Notes: generated from the sequence alone by a model not told the origin. Positions 1 through 5,826 are shown, counted from the stretch's first letter. The stretch: DNA of 5,826 bases from an uncultured Clostridia bacterium (GCA_945926705.1 CAMEMA010000067.1:1-5826); one strand, 5' to 3'. Numbers and translations are program-made.

Positions 1-16
1 TGGCTGGCACTTTTAT

Positions 17-34
17 GCCCTTATAGGGCTTTTT
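17..34 (+). terminator. Possible rho-independent terminator of a plus-strand gene left of the window
   Basis: A five-pair stem GCCCT/AGGGC (17-21 with 25-29) closes a three-base loop (TAT) and is followed directly by five T residues (30-34). This is the shape of a compact intrinsic terminator read on the plus strand. Read on the minus strand the same stem is followed by ATAAAAG, so it would not terminate the ligA operon. It would fit a convergent gene ending just left of the window, which cannot be seen. The stem is short, so this is moderate evidence only. Confidence 0.4.
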
Positions 35-68
35 CATACCACGTCTTTTAGGCGTTGTTATGATTTAT

Positions 69-95
69 AAATAAAACTAAGGTACGTATACTTAG
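69..95 (-). terminator. Possible weak intrinsic terminator at the end of the ligA operon
   Basis: Read on the minus strand, CTAAGTA pairs with TACCTTAG around the loop TACG. This gives seven base pairs with one bulged C (77-95), followed by TTTTATTT (76-69). It begins 36 bases past the ligA stop codon, a sensible place for the end of the operon. The stem contains few G-C pairs, so termination would be inefficient or need help. The same bases lie at the expected start point of the promoter-like pair at 97-125, so the repeat could equally be an operator or leader structure. Confidence 0.4.
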
Positions 96-96
96 C

Positions 97-125
97 GATA
101 TAAAAAGTTCTAAATTTTGAGTCAA
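97..125 (-). promoter_or_regulatory. Promoter-like -35/-10 pair reading left, away from ligA
   Basis: On the minus strand TTGACT (125-120) is followed, after exactly 17 bases, by TATATC (102-97). Against the vegetative sigma consensus TTGACA/TATAAT this is five of six and four of six matches at the ideal spacing. Transcription would start near 90 and run off the left edge, suggesting an independent unit beyond the window. AT-rich intergenic DNA often yields such matches by chance, and no clear gene start follows within the visible bases, so confidence is low. Confidence 0.33.
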
Positions 126-131
126 ACGTTC

Positions 132-2111
132 TTATTTCAACATCTCTATAAATTCTTTTTCATAAATTACGGGAATACCTAGTTTTTTAGCCTTCTCTAA
201 TTTGCTTCCGGGTTCAGAACCGGTCAATACATAAGTTGTGTTCTTAGAAATACTTGAAGATACTCTTCCACCCATTTTTTCAATTATTTCCGTTACTTCT
301 CCTCTAGTATATTTATCTAGAGAACCAGTTAACACAAAATTCATATTTTTAAATTTATAATTTTTGACATTATTATTATAATTCATTAACAATCCATGTG
401 ATTTAAGATTATCAATTAATTGAAGAGTTTGAGGCAATTTAAAATAAAAATTAACGCTTTCCGCTACAGTATTTCCCAGCCCCGAAATAGAACTTATATC
501 TTCAACTGAACAATTCATAATGTTATCTATATTCTCAAATTTATTTGCTATTAGTTTTGCTGTTTTTTGTCCAACATGTCTAATACCCAAAGCAAATAAA
601 AGTCTATCAAGACCACGACTTTTAGATTTTTCAATAGCTTTAAATATATTTTCGGAAGATTTTTTACCCATACGATTAAGACTCATTAAATTATCCTTTG
701 ATAATTTATAAATATCGGAAGCTGATTTTAACATCCCTTCATTTACAGCATTTGATATTATAGCTTCTCCAAAACCTTCAATATCCATAGCTCCCTTAGA
801 GCAAAAATGTATCAAATTCTTTAGAAGCTGAGCCGGACAATCCGTATTTAAACACCTCAAAGCAACTTCTCCATCAATTTTAACAACATTAGAGCCACAT
901 GAAGGACAAATTTTTGGAAACACAAAAGGTTTAGAATCTTTCGTGTGAGATTCAACTCTTACTACTTCAGGAATTATCTCTCCTGCTTTTCTTATGGTGA
1001 CTTCATCACCCAATCTTATATCTTTTTCAGTAATAAAATCTTGATTGTGTAAAACTACACGGCTTATTGTGCTTCCAGAAACCAATATGGGTTCTAAAAT
1101 TCCAGTAGGGGTCAGAACTCCGGTACGACCTACATTTATTTCTATATCTAAAATTTTCGTTTTCTTTTCTTCCGGAGGATACTTAAAAGCTTCCGCCCAA
1201 TGAGGAAATTTTGAAGTACCGCCCAATATTTTTCTGTGCTCTAAAGAGTCAATTTTAACGACTGCTCCATCGGTTTGAAAAGGCAAATCAGTTTTAATTT
1301 TTCCTATGCGTTCTATTTCATCAAGAACATCACTAAAATCATTATAAGAATGATAAAAAGGAATTACAGGAAATTTCAATTGTTTTAGATAATTTAGACC
1401 GTCTATGTGAGAGTCAAATTTAATTCCTTCGGAATCTTGTATATTGAAAATAAAAATGTCTAAATTTCTTGAAGCCGTTACATTAAAATCTTTCTGTCTT
1501 AGTGAGCCTGCAGCGGCATTACGTGGATTTTTGAAAGTTTTTAACCCTTCAGATTCTTGTTTTTTTGTCAATTTCAAAAAATTACTCTTAGACATATACA
1601 CTTCTCCACGAAGTTCCAAAAAAGGAATTTTTTCAGGTAAAACTTTGGGCAAACTTTTTATAGTTAAAATATTTTCAGTTATATCTTCTCCTACCATGCC
1701 ATCTCCTCGAGTAGAGGCTCGCTCTAAATTTCCTTTTATATATTCAATAGATACAGAAAGACCATCTATTTTTGGTTCTACAACAAATTTTGGATTGTTA
1801 ATTAATTTTCTTATTCTTTCACTAAAGACAATCATTTCATCAAAAGAAAACGAATTATGAAGACTGTCCATTTTAACTTTATGAACTACAGTTGAAAATT
1901 TTCTGGAAGCCTTACCTCCAACATATTTAGTAGGAGAGTTTTTAGTTGCAAGTTCAGGAAACTCTTTTTCTAATTTTTCCAAATTTTGAACCATTAAATC
2001 ATAGTCATAATCGTCTATTTCCGGTGAATCTTCTTCATAATATTTTTTATTATGATATTCTATGTCACTTCGATACTTTTCTGATAAAATTTTTGCTTCT
2101 TCAAAAGTCAT
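132..2111 (-). CDS. ligA: NAD-dependent DNA ligase LigA
   Basis: LigA seals 3'-OH/5'-phosphate nicks in duplex DNA, using NAD+ to adenylate its lysine; it joins Okazaki fragments and acts in repair. The protein has 659 residues, the usual size. Visible in order: the NMN-binding Ia region with YHNKKYY (20-26); the adenylation domain with KIDG (nucleophile Lys114), TRGDG (134-138), RGEV (168-171), NPRNAAAGSLRQ (195-206) and DGAVVK (281-286); the OB fold starting near GRTG (328); a zinc finger with Cys402, 405, 420 and 425; helix-hairpin-helix repeats (about 440-560); and a C-terminal BRCT domain (about 585-659, MGGR at 613-616). All key residues are present. I chose ATG at 2111 because AAAAGGTG (2125-2118) lies six bases upstream; the GTG three codons earlier overlaps that site. 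It is last in the apparent operon, 24 bases after pdp. ligA is more often found near pcrA or gatCAB in Firmicutes, so this placement is unusual. Confidence 0.97.
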   Translation of the reverse strand: MTFEEAKILSEKYRSDIEYHNKKYYEEDSPEIDDYDYDLMVQNLEKLEKEFPELATKNSPTKYVGGKASRKFSTVVHKVKMDSLHNSFSFDEMIVFSERIRKLINNPKFVVEPKIDGLSVSIEYIKGNLERASTRGDGMVGEDITENILTIKSLPKVLPEKIPFLELRGEVYMSKSNFLKLTKKQESEGLKTFKNPRNAAAGSLRQKDFNVTASRNLDIFIFNIQDSEGIKFDSHIDGLNYLKQLKFPVIPFYHSYNDFSDVLDEIERIGKIKTDLPFQTDGAVVKIDSLEHRKILGGTSKFPHWAEAFKYPPEEKKTKILDIEINVGRTGVLTPTGILEPILVSGSTISRVVLHNQDFITEKDIRLGDEVTIRKAGEIIPEVVRVESHTKDSKPFVFPKICPSCGSNVVKIDGEVALRCLNTDCPAQLLKNLIHFCSKGAMDIEGFGEAIISNAVNEGMLKSASDIYKLSKDNLMSLNRMGKKSSENIFKAIEKSKSRGLDRLLFALGIRHVGQKTAKLIANKFENIDNIMNCSVEDISSISGLGNTVAESVNFYFKLPQTLQLIDNLKSHGLLMNYNNNVKNYKFKNMNFVLTGSLDKYTRGEVTEIIEKMGGRVSSSISKNTTYVLTGSEPGSKLEKAKKLGIPVIYEKEFIEMLK

Positions 2112-2117
2112 AGTGAA

Positions 2118-2125
2118 CACCTTTT
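2118..2125 (-). promoter_or_regulatory. Ribosome binding site of ligA, decides the start
   Basis: AAAAGGTG on the minus strand lies six bases before the ATG at 2111. Its last three bases form an in-frame GTG that would add three residues. Using that GTG would leave no usable Shine-Dalgarno at proper distance, so the ATG is preferred. Confidence 0.7.
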
Positions 2126-2135
2126 CTAAATTATT

Positions 2136-3461
2136 CTAAAAGATTTGGACATCATCCAATGTTATCTTTGCTTGAATTAATGATACATATTCAGGTTTGT
2201 TTTTATCAAATTTTATTGCTTCTTTAAATATTTTTTCAGCTTCAACAAATTTTTCTTTGCTTGATGAATAAAAGACAGCTAAAACTTCATCTTTAGTAAC
2301 TTTATCTCCAGTTTTTTTATTTAAAATTATCCCAGCGTTATAATCTATAATATCATCTTTTTTTTCACGACCTGCACCCAATATCATAGCAGCTTTACCA
2401 ATTTTTTCAGTATCCATTTTAAAAATATAACCATCGTCATCAGAATAGATTTCAAATTTATGTTCTTCTAAACAATCCAGATAATCCGATTTTTCAATTA
2501 ATGATAAATTTCCACCTTGAGCCGATACCATTTCTTTGAATTTTTCAAAAGCTTTACCTGAATCAATAGCTGATCTTGCAAAATGTTCACATTCATCAAT
2601 AGTTCCCTTTCCAGACAAATAAAGCATATTTGCAGCTAGTGAAATAGAAACATCCCTTAAATCTTTTGGACCTCTTCCTCTTAAAACTTCACAAGATTCC
2701 CAAACTTCAAGCGAATTGCCAATAGCGTTTCCCAACGGAATATCCATATCCGTAATGAGTGCAATAACTTTTTTATTAAACTTTTTTCCGATTGATATCA
2801 TTATTTTAGAAAGAGAAATTGCATCCTCTTTTGTTTTCATAAATGCTCCGCTTCCGACTTTAACATCTAAAACTATGCAGTCGGCTCCTGATGCGATTTT
2901 TTTACTCATAATACTTGAAGCAATCAAGGGCATACTTTCTACAGTCGCAGTAACATCACGTAAAGCATATATTTTTTTATCGGCAGGCACTAAATTTCCG
3001 CTTTGGCTCATTAAACAGCACCCCACTGTATTGACTATATCAAAAAATCTATTTCTAGAAATTTCGACATTCATACCTGGAATAGAACAAAGTTTATCAA
3101 CAGTCCCTCCTGTATGCCCTAAACCACGACCGGACATTTTAGCAACTTTTGTACCACACGCCGCAACAATTGGGGTAACAATTAAAGTAGTTTTATCTCC
3201 TACTCCACCTGTACTGTGCTTATCAACCTTTATGCCTTTTATAGGACTCAAATCCATAACTTCTCCTGAATGTAGCATACATTCAGTCAGAGTTTTACAC
3301 TCTTCGTCAGTCATGCCGTTAAAATAAACAGCCATCAAAAATGCCGACATTTGGTAATCGGCAATTTCATTATCAATATATCCATTTATAAAAAATTTTA
3401 TTTCTTCAGATGTAAGTTCATCATTGTTTCTTTTTTTCTCTATTATGTCGTAGGCTCTCAA
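2136..3461 (-). CDS. pdp: Pyrimidine-nucleoside phosphorylase (thymidine phosphorylase family)
   Basis: This cytosolic enzyme splits uridine, thymidine and deoxyuridine with phosphate, giving the free base and (deoxy)ribose-1-phosphate. The 441 residues match the family length (about 433-440). The small helical domain comes first (about 1-65), then the alpha/beta phosphate-binding domain with KHSTGGVGDK (81-90) and KMS (108-110), and the family signature SGRGLGHTGGTVDKL (110-124). The base-binding residues expected for the family are present: Arg168 in YALRDVTATV, Ser183 and Lys187. A C-terminal alpha/beta domain includes GAGREKKDD (362-370). The residue after the signature's DKL is Cys125, where relatives I recall have Glu, and the protein has about ten cysteines. 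The start is TTG, supported by GAGAGG nine bases upstream; the next in-frame ATG would remove the N-terminal helices. Its neighbour DeoC handles the sugar product after isomerisation. Firmicute homologues are usually the broad-specificity Pdp type rather than DeoA, which I infer here. Confidence 0.94.
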   Translation of the reverse strand: MRAYDIIEKKRNNDELTSEEIKFFINGYIDNEIADYQMSAFLMAVYFNGMTDEECKTLTECMLHSGEVMDLSPIKGIKVDKHSTGGVGDKTTLIVTPIVAACGTKVAKMSGRGLGHTGGTVDKLCSIPGMNVEISRNRFFDIVNTVGCCLMSQSGNLVPADKKIYALRDVTATVESMPLIASSIMSKKIASGADCIVLDVKVGSGAFMKTKEDAISLSKIMISIGKKFNKKVIALITDMDIPLGNAIGNSLEVWESCEVLRGRGPKDLRDVSISLAANMLYLSGKGTIDECEHFARSAIDSGKAFEKFKEMVSAQGGNLSLIEKSDYLDCLEEHKFEIYSDDDGYIFKMDTEKIGKAAMILGAGREKKDDIIDYNAGIILNKKTGDKVTKDEVLAVFYSSSKEKFVEAEKIFKEAIKFDKNKPEYVSLIQAKITLDDVQIF

Positions 3462-3470
3462 AATATATTA

Positions 3471-3476
3471 CCTCTC
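3471..3476 (-). promoter_or_regulatory. Ribosome binding site of pdp, supports the TTG start
   Basis: GAGAGG on the minus strand lies nine bases before the TTG at 3461. No ATG or GTG exists in frame near this position, and the protein similarity begins at the TTG-encoded residue (MRAYDIIEKKR), so the weak TTG start is accepted. Confidence 0.65.
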
Positions 3477-3487
3477 ATTCAAATTTG

Positions 3488-4138
3488 TCATATTTCTTTT
3501 ATAATTTTTATAATTCTACTGGTTCCAAGTCGAGAAGCACCCGCACTGATAAATTTTTCCGCATCTTCAAGACTGCTTATTCCGCCTGCAGCTTTTATTT
3601 TAATATTTTTGTCAATATATTTTTTAAAAAGTATTATATCTTCAACTTTTGCACCGAATTTAGAAAATCCTGTAGAAGTCTTTATAAAGTCTGCCCCTGA
3701 ATCAGATACTATCCTACACATCTCAATCTTTTCGTCTTGGCTCAATAAACATGTCTCTATAATAACTTTGAGAATTTTATAGCCACAAACATGTTTTATC
3801 TTTTTTATCTCAGAAAGTACCTTGGAATAATTTTTTTCCTTAAGAAATCCTATATTAATAACCATATCAATTTCATCTGCTCCAGCTTCCAATGCCTGAG
3901 CTGTTTCAAAAACTTTTACAGATTCATCATTATAACCATTAGGAAATCCTATAACAGTGCATATTTTTAAATTATTTTCAACATAATCTTTAGCTTTTTT
4001 CACAAAACAAGGCGGTATGCAAACTGAAGCTACTCCATACTTCATTCCTTCATCGCACAAATTCTTTATATCTGAAAATGTAGAGATAGGAGAAAGAAGT
4101 GTATGGTCAACTTTAGAAACTATTTCTTTTATATCCAC
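3488..4138 (-). CDS. deoC: Deoxyribose-phosphate aldolase DeoC
   Basis: This class I aldolase of the cytosol cleaves 2-deoxy-D-ribose-5-phosphate to acetaldehyde and glyceraldehyde-3-phosphate, feeding deoxynucleoside sugar into glycolysis. The 216 residues fold as a single TIM barrel, the normal short bacterial length. Family residues are visible: the KVDHTLL start (9-15), GFPNG (64-68), Asp91 in EIDMVINIG as the expected proton relay, Lys153 in FIKTSTGF as the Schiff-base lysine, Lys182 in IKAAGGI as the second catalytic lysine, and GTSRI (205-209) at the phosphate end. The start is GTG, five bases after AGGGTGAG (4151-4144). The stop is TGA. It sits between the nucleoside permeases (34-base gap) and pdp (26-base gap), so uptake, phosphorolysis and sugar cleavage appear to be made from one message. 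No deoB phosphopentomutase, which links Pdp to DeoC, is in the window. Confidence 0.96.
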   Translation of the reverse strand: MDIKEIVSKVDHTLLSPISTFSDIKNLCDEGMKYGVASVCIPPCFVKKAKDYVENNLKICTVIGFPNGYNDESVKVFETAQALEAGADEIDMVINIGFLKEKNYSKVLSEIKKIKHVCGYKILKVIIETCLLSQDEKIEMCRIVSDSGADFIKTSTGFSKFGAKVEDIILFKKYIDKNIKIKAAGGISSLEDAEKFISAGASRLGTSRIIKIIKEI

Positions 4139-4143
4139 TTTTA

Positions 4144-4151
4144 CTCACCCT
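4144..4151 (-). promoter_or_regulatory. Ribosome binding site of deoC, supports the GTG start
   Basis: AGGGTGAG on the minus strand lies five bases before the GTG at 4138, which begins MDIKEIVSKVDHTLL as expected for DeoC. There is no in-frame ATG near enough to serve as an alternative. Confidence 0.65.
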
Positions 4152-4172
4152 AACGAAAAATCAATTGTAATA

Positions 4173-5084
4173 TTATCTGGCACCTTTTTCATAAGGAACA
4201 CCGGAAGCTTTAGGTGCAGAAGAACGCCCAACAAATACTATGAGCATTATAACCGTTAAAATATAAGGTATCATTGCTAATATAGTAGATGGAATTTGTA
4301 TATTTTCTCCTCCCAATATTATCACTAAAGCTTGAGAGAATCCAAACAATAAACAAGCAAAATATGTACCAAAAGGACGCCATTTTCCAAATATTACAGC
4401 AGCTAAAGCTATAAAACCTTGACCACTTATAGCCGTCGGAGTAAATTGAGAAATAATTGCTAAAGTAACAACTCCTCCGCCAAGTCCTGCTAAAATACCC
4501 GAAATAATGACACAAATATATCTGGATTTGTAAACAGACACTCCTAAGGTATCAACCGCTGCAGGGTGTTCTCCCATTGCCCTTATTCTCAATCCCCATT
4601 TTGTTTGGTAAAGTACAAACCATGTAACAATAACGACTAGCAACGCAATCACAACAGTAACATCAATATTCAAACTGCCCATTGAAGTATTTTGACCTAT
4701 AATTTTAGGTAATTTATTTGGAACAGGTAGCGTAGTAGTAGCTCCGTCGAAGAAATAACGAGAAAGAAACATAGCCACTCCCGGTCCGATTAAATTAATA
4801 GCAATTCCTGAAACTGTCTGATCCGCTCGAAAAGTAATTGAAGCAACTGCATGTAATAGTGCCAAAAGTCCACCTGCGATTCCTGCAGACAATAGTCCAA
4901 ACCATGGATTCTCTGTAAAATATCCAACAGTCGCTCCTACTAAAGCTCCTATACTCATCATACCTTCTATACCTATATTTACTATACCGGACCTTTCTGA
5001 TATTACTCCTCCGATTCCTGCAAGAGCCAAAGGTGCAGAATACATCAAAGTTATAGATATAGCAATTAGAATACTATTAAGCAT
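4173..5084 (-). CDS. nupQ: Nucleoside ABC transporter permease, NupQ/BmpD type
   Basis: An integral membrane permease of the branched-chain-transport fold (BPD_transp_2), it forms half of the pore of a BmpA-dependent nucleoside importer. The 303 residues show about eight or nine hydrophobic segments, for example 4-27, 35-56, 60-82, 140-160, 188-212, 237-258 and 265-286. Family marks are ERSGIVNIGIEGMM (30-43); the cytoplasmic ATPase-contact loop GLRIRAMGEHPAAVDTLG (164-181); GQGFIALAAVIFGKW (221-235); and the tail KASGVPYEKGAR (292-303). I chose ATG at 5084 because GAGGGTAGG stands just before it; a start at 5120 would overlap the upstream gene by 44 bases. The overlap is eight bases (ATGCTTAA, with the upstream TAA inside), so the two permease genes are probably translationally coupled and make a heterodimer. 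Nucleoside specificity is inferred from the family and from deoC-pdp downstream; the exact substrates cannot be read. Confidence 0.9.
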   Translation of the reverse strand: MLNSILIAISITLMYSAPLALAGIGGVISERSGIVNIGIEGMMSIGALVGATVGYFTENPWFGLLSAGIAGGLLALLHAVASITFRADQTVSGIAINLIGPGVAMFLSRYFFDGATTTLPVPNKLPKIIGQNTSMGSLNIDVTVVIALLVVIVTWFVLYQTKWGLRIRAMGEHPAAVDTLGVSVYKSRYICVIISGILAGLGGGVVTLAIISQFTPTAISGQGFIALAAVIFGKWRPFGTYFACLLFGFSQALVIILGGENIQIPSTILAMIPYILTVIMLIVFVGRSSAPKASGVPYEKGAR

Positions 5085-5826
5085 TTTTCCTACCCTCTTT
5101 TTCAAGAAATTTATTAACAATTACCGGTATTATTCTTACCAACGCCACAAAAAACACTATAACACCTATCATAATATTTACTATCTCTGAAGGAGCGCCT
5201 GTTTTAAATTGCAATGATTGCCCGGCATAAATTAAACCACTAAACATTAATCCCGCAAAAATACAGCCTATAGGTGAACTTCCTGCTATAAGTGCAACTG
5301 ATAAACCATTGAAACCGTAATTTTCAAATATAGATAATACATGAATATTGTGTGAAGAAGTTCCCGTTATCGATAAAGCACCGGCCAATCCCGAAATCGC
5401 TCCTGCTATAACCATTGTATAAAATATATTCTTGTTTACATTTATTCCAGCATTTTCAGCTGCGTCTGCATTTAGACCAGACGCTCTGAACTCGTAACCT
5501 TTTCGAGTTTTATATATTAAAACCCAAATAGCAATCGCCACAATCACAGCTATAAAAAAGTTAAGATTAAAATCTGTTTTTAATATAATATCATTTAGTA
5601 CCGGATTATTCTTCAAAAAGTTACGTCCTTCTTCAGAAAACTTCCAATCGTACAGCAATAAAGTAAAACCTGAATGGTTAATAGGATACGTTCCATCACT
5701 TTCCGGCTTATGAAATACCGGAGAATTGGCCACATAGTTACACAGGTAAAGTAAAACCCAGTTTAACATGATACTTGTTATAACCTCGTGAATACCAAAT
5801 CGAGATTTAAGTAATCCCACAATACC
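5077..5826 (-). CDS. nupP: Nucleoside ABC transporter permease, NupP/BmpC type, 5' end cut off by window edge
   Basis: This is the C-terminal 249 residues of the partner permease of the nucleoside importer. The frame stays open to the right edge, so the GTG at 5820 is not the start. Relatives have about 350 residues, so roughly 100 N-terminal residues are missing. Visible marks are FGIHEVITSIMLNW (10-23 of the fragment), an extracytoplasmic stretch with the sequence KPESDGTYPIN (40-50), a membrane segment (about 88-105), the ATPase-contact loop GYEFRASGLNADAAENAGIN (110-129), the small-residue segment AGAISGLAGALSITG (141-155), GFNGLSVALIAGSSPIG (171-187) and a last membrane segment (about 213-236). 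The tail KFLEKEGRKNA is charged and cytoplasmic. In relatives (nupNOPQ, bmpABCD) the lipoprotein and ATPase genes come before this one; they would lie to the right of the window. Confidence 0.88.
   Translation of the reverse strand, partial: GIVGLLKSRFGIHEVITSIMLNWVLLYLCNYVANSPVFHKPESDGTYPINHSGFTLLLYDWKFSEEGRNFLKNNPVLNDIILKTDFNLNFFIAVIVAIAIWVLIYKTRKGYEFRASGLNADAAENAGINVNKNIFYTMVIAGAISGLAGALSITGTSSHNIHVLSIFENYGFNGLSVALIAGSSPIGCIFAGLMFSGLIYAGQSLQFKTGAPSEIVNIMIGVIVFFVALVRIIPVIVNKFLEKEGRKNA
5089..5097 (-). promoter_or_regulatory. Ribosome binding site of nupQ inside the end of the upstream permease gene
   Basis: GAGGGTAGG on the minus strand contains GAGGG eight bases, and AGG four bases, before the ATG at 5084. 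It lies within the last codons of the preceding gene. It decides the start of the second permease against an ATG 36 bases upstream. Confidence 0.65.

Larger units (their letters stand above)
1..131. other. Intergenic region downstream of ligA, no supportable gene
   Basis: This stretch runs from the ligA stop codon to the left window edge. It has two parts. Positions 61-131 are very AT-rich and carry a hairpin and a promoter-like pair, listed separately. Positions 1-60 are richer in G+C (26 of 60 by hand count) and hold short hairpins. No reading frame here is long enough or has a convincing ribosome binding site. A minus-strand ATG at 37-35 opens a 12-codon frame that runs off the edge, but the sequence before it (AAGACGTGGT) is a poor Shine-Dalgarno match. 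The part at 1-60 could be the edge of a mobile element, an RNA gene or the 3' region of a convergent gene; nothing visible decides. Confidence 0.6.

Noticed and set aside
17..29. The GCCCT/AGGGC stem as terminator for the ligA operon
   Set aside because: Read on the minus strand the stem is followed by ATAAAAG rather than a T tract, so it does not have terminator shape in that direction.
1..37. Short minus-strand frame starting MKKPYKGIKVPA and running off the left edge
   Set aside because: Only 12 codons are visible, the Shine-Dalgarno match is poor, and the bases overlap a hairpin with a better explanation on the plus strand. It deserves reconsideration only if the sequence further left keeps the frame open.
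1444..1860. A 138-codon plus-strand open frame inside ligA
   Set aside because: It is antisense to the adenylation domain of ligA, has no ribosome binding site, and LigA is intact there.
2112..2120. GTG at 2120 as the ligA start
   Set aside because: The GTG is part of the AAAAGGTG ribosome binding site that serves the ATG at 2111, and LigA similarity begins after the ATG.
2716..3327. A 203-codon open frame on the plus strand
   Set aside because: It lies wholly antisense to pdp, whose family residues are intact, has no recognisable product and reflects the codon pattern of the opposite strand.
3351..3782. Overlapping plus-strand open frames of 143 and 71 codons across the pdp-deoC junction
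   Set aside because: They are antisense to two well-supported enzymes, and their translations resemble low-complexity shadows with no known family motif.
4210..4515. A 101-codon minus-strand frame inside the second permease
   Set aside because: It is a different frame of the same DNA as the permease; its Phe/Tyr/Ser-rich translation is typical of an out-of-frame reading of a membrane protein gene.
5085..5120. ATG at 5120 as the start of the second permease
   Set aside because: It would overlap the upstream permease by 44 bases and add a charged 12-residue stretch; ATG at 5084 has a good ribosome binding site and gives the usual N terminus.
5818..5820. GTG at 5820 as the start of the first permease
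   Set aside because: The frame is open through the last bases of the window, and this position corresponds to the interior of relatives, so the gene is cut by the edge.
1..5826. CRISPR array, insertion sequence, tRNA or rRNA gene, phage gene
   Set aside because: I saw no regularly spaced direct repeats, no transposase or integrase motifs, no cloverleaf and no conserved ribosomal RNA sequence on either strand.

Overview
The window is one strand-consistent stretch of an AT-rich bacterial chromosome. All five coding regions lie on the minus strand and read right to left. The low G+C, the A-rich codon choice, the BmpA/Nup-type nucleoside ABC permeases, the short DeoC and the Pdp-type pyrimidine-nucleoside phosphorylase point to a low-GC Firmicute. 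An anaerobic coccus-like clostridial relative is possible, but the species cannot be named from this sequence. TGG encodes Trp in LigA and deoC ends in TGA, so the code is standard (table 11) and a mollicute using TGA for Trp is excluded.

Layout in transcription order, right to left: a 5'-truncated nucleoside ABC permease (nupP-like, running off the right edge at 5826); a second permease (nupQ-like, 5084-4173); deoxyribose-phosphate aldolase (deoC, 4138-3488); pyrimidine-nucleoside phosphorylase (pdp, 3461-2136); NAD-dependent DNA ligase (ligA, 2111-132). Successive junctions are -8, +34, +26 and +24 bases, with a ribosome binding site before each complete gene and no obvious internal terminator. 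The set therefore looks like one transcription unit whose promoter lies to the right of the window. The substrate-binding lipoprotein and ATPase expected for this transporter probably also lie there.

The first four genes form a nucleoside uptake and breakdown route. The permease pair imports nucleosides, and Pdp splits pyrimidine (deoxy)nucleosides with phosphate into base and (deoxy)ribose-1-phosphate. After isomerisation by a phosphopentomutase (not in this window), DeoC cleaves deoxyribose-5-phosphate to acetaldehyde and glyceraldehyde-3-phosphate. LigA is a housekeeping replication and repair enzyme with no direct metabolic link to that route; its place at the end of the unit is the main oddity of gene order.

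Positions 1-131 hold no supportable gene. Next to ligA is a weak hairpin with a T-rich tail that could end the operon. A minus-strand promoter-like pair, with a small palindrome over its -35 box, sits beside it. The outermost 60 bases are richer in G+C (26 of 60 by hand count) and contain compact hairpins, one shaped like a plus-strand terminator. The window is otherwise ordinary metabolism; I found no CRISPR array, recognisable transposase, tRNA, rRNA or clearly new system.
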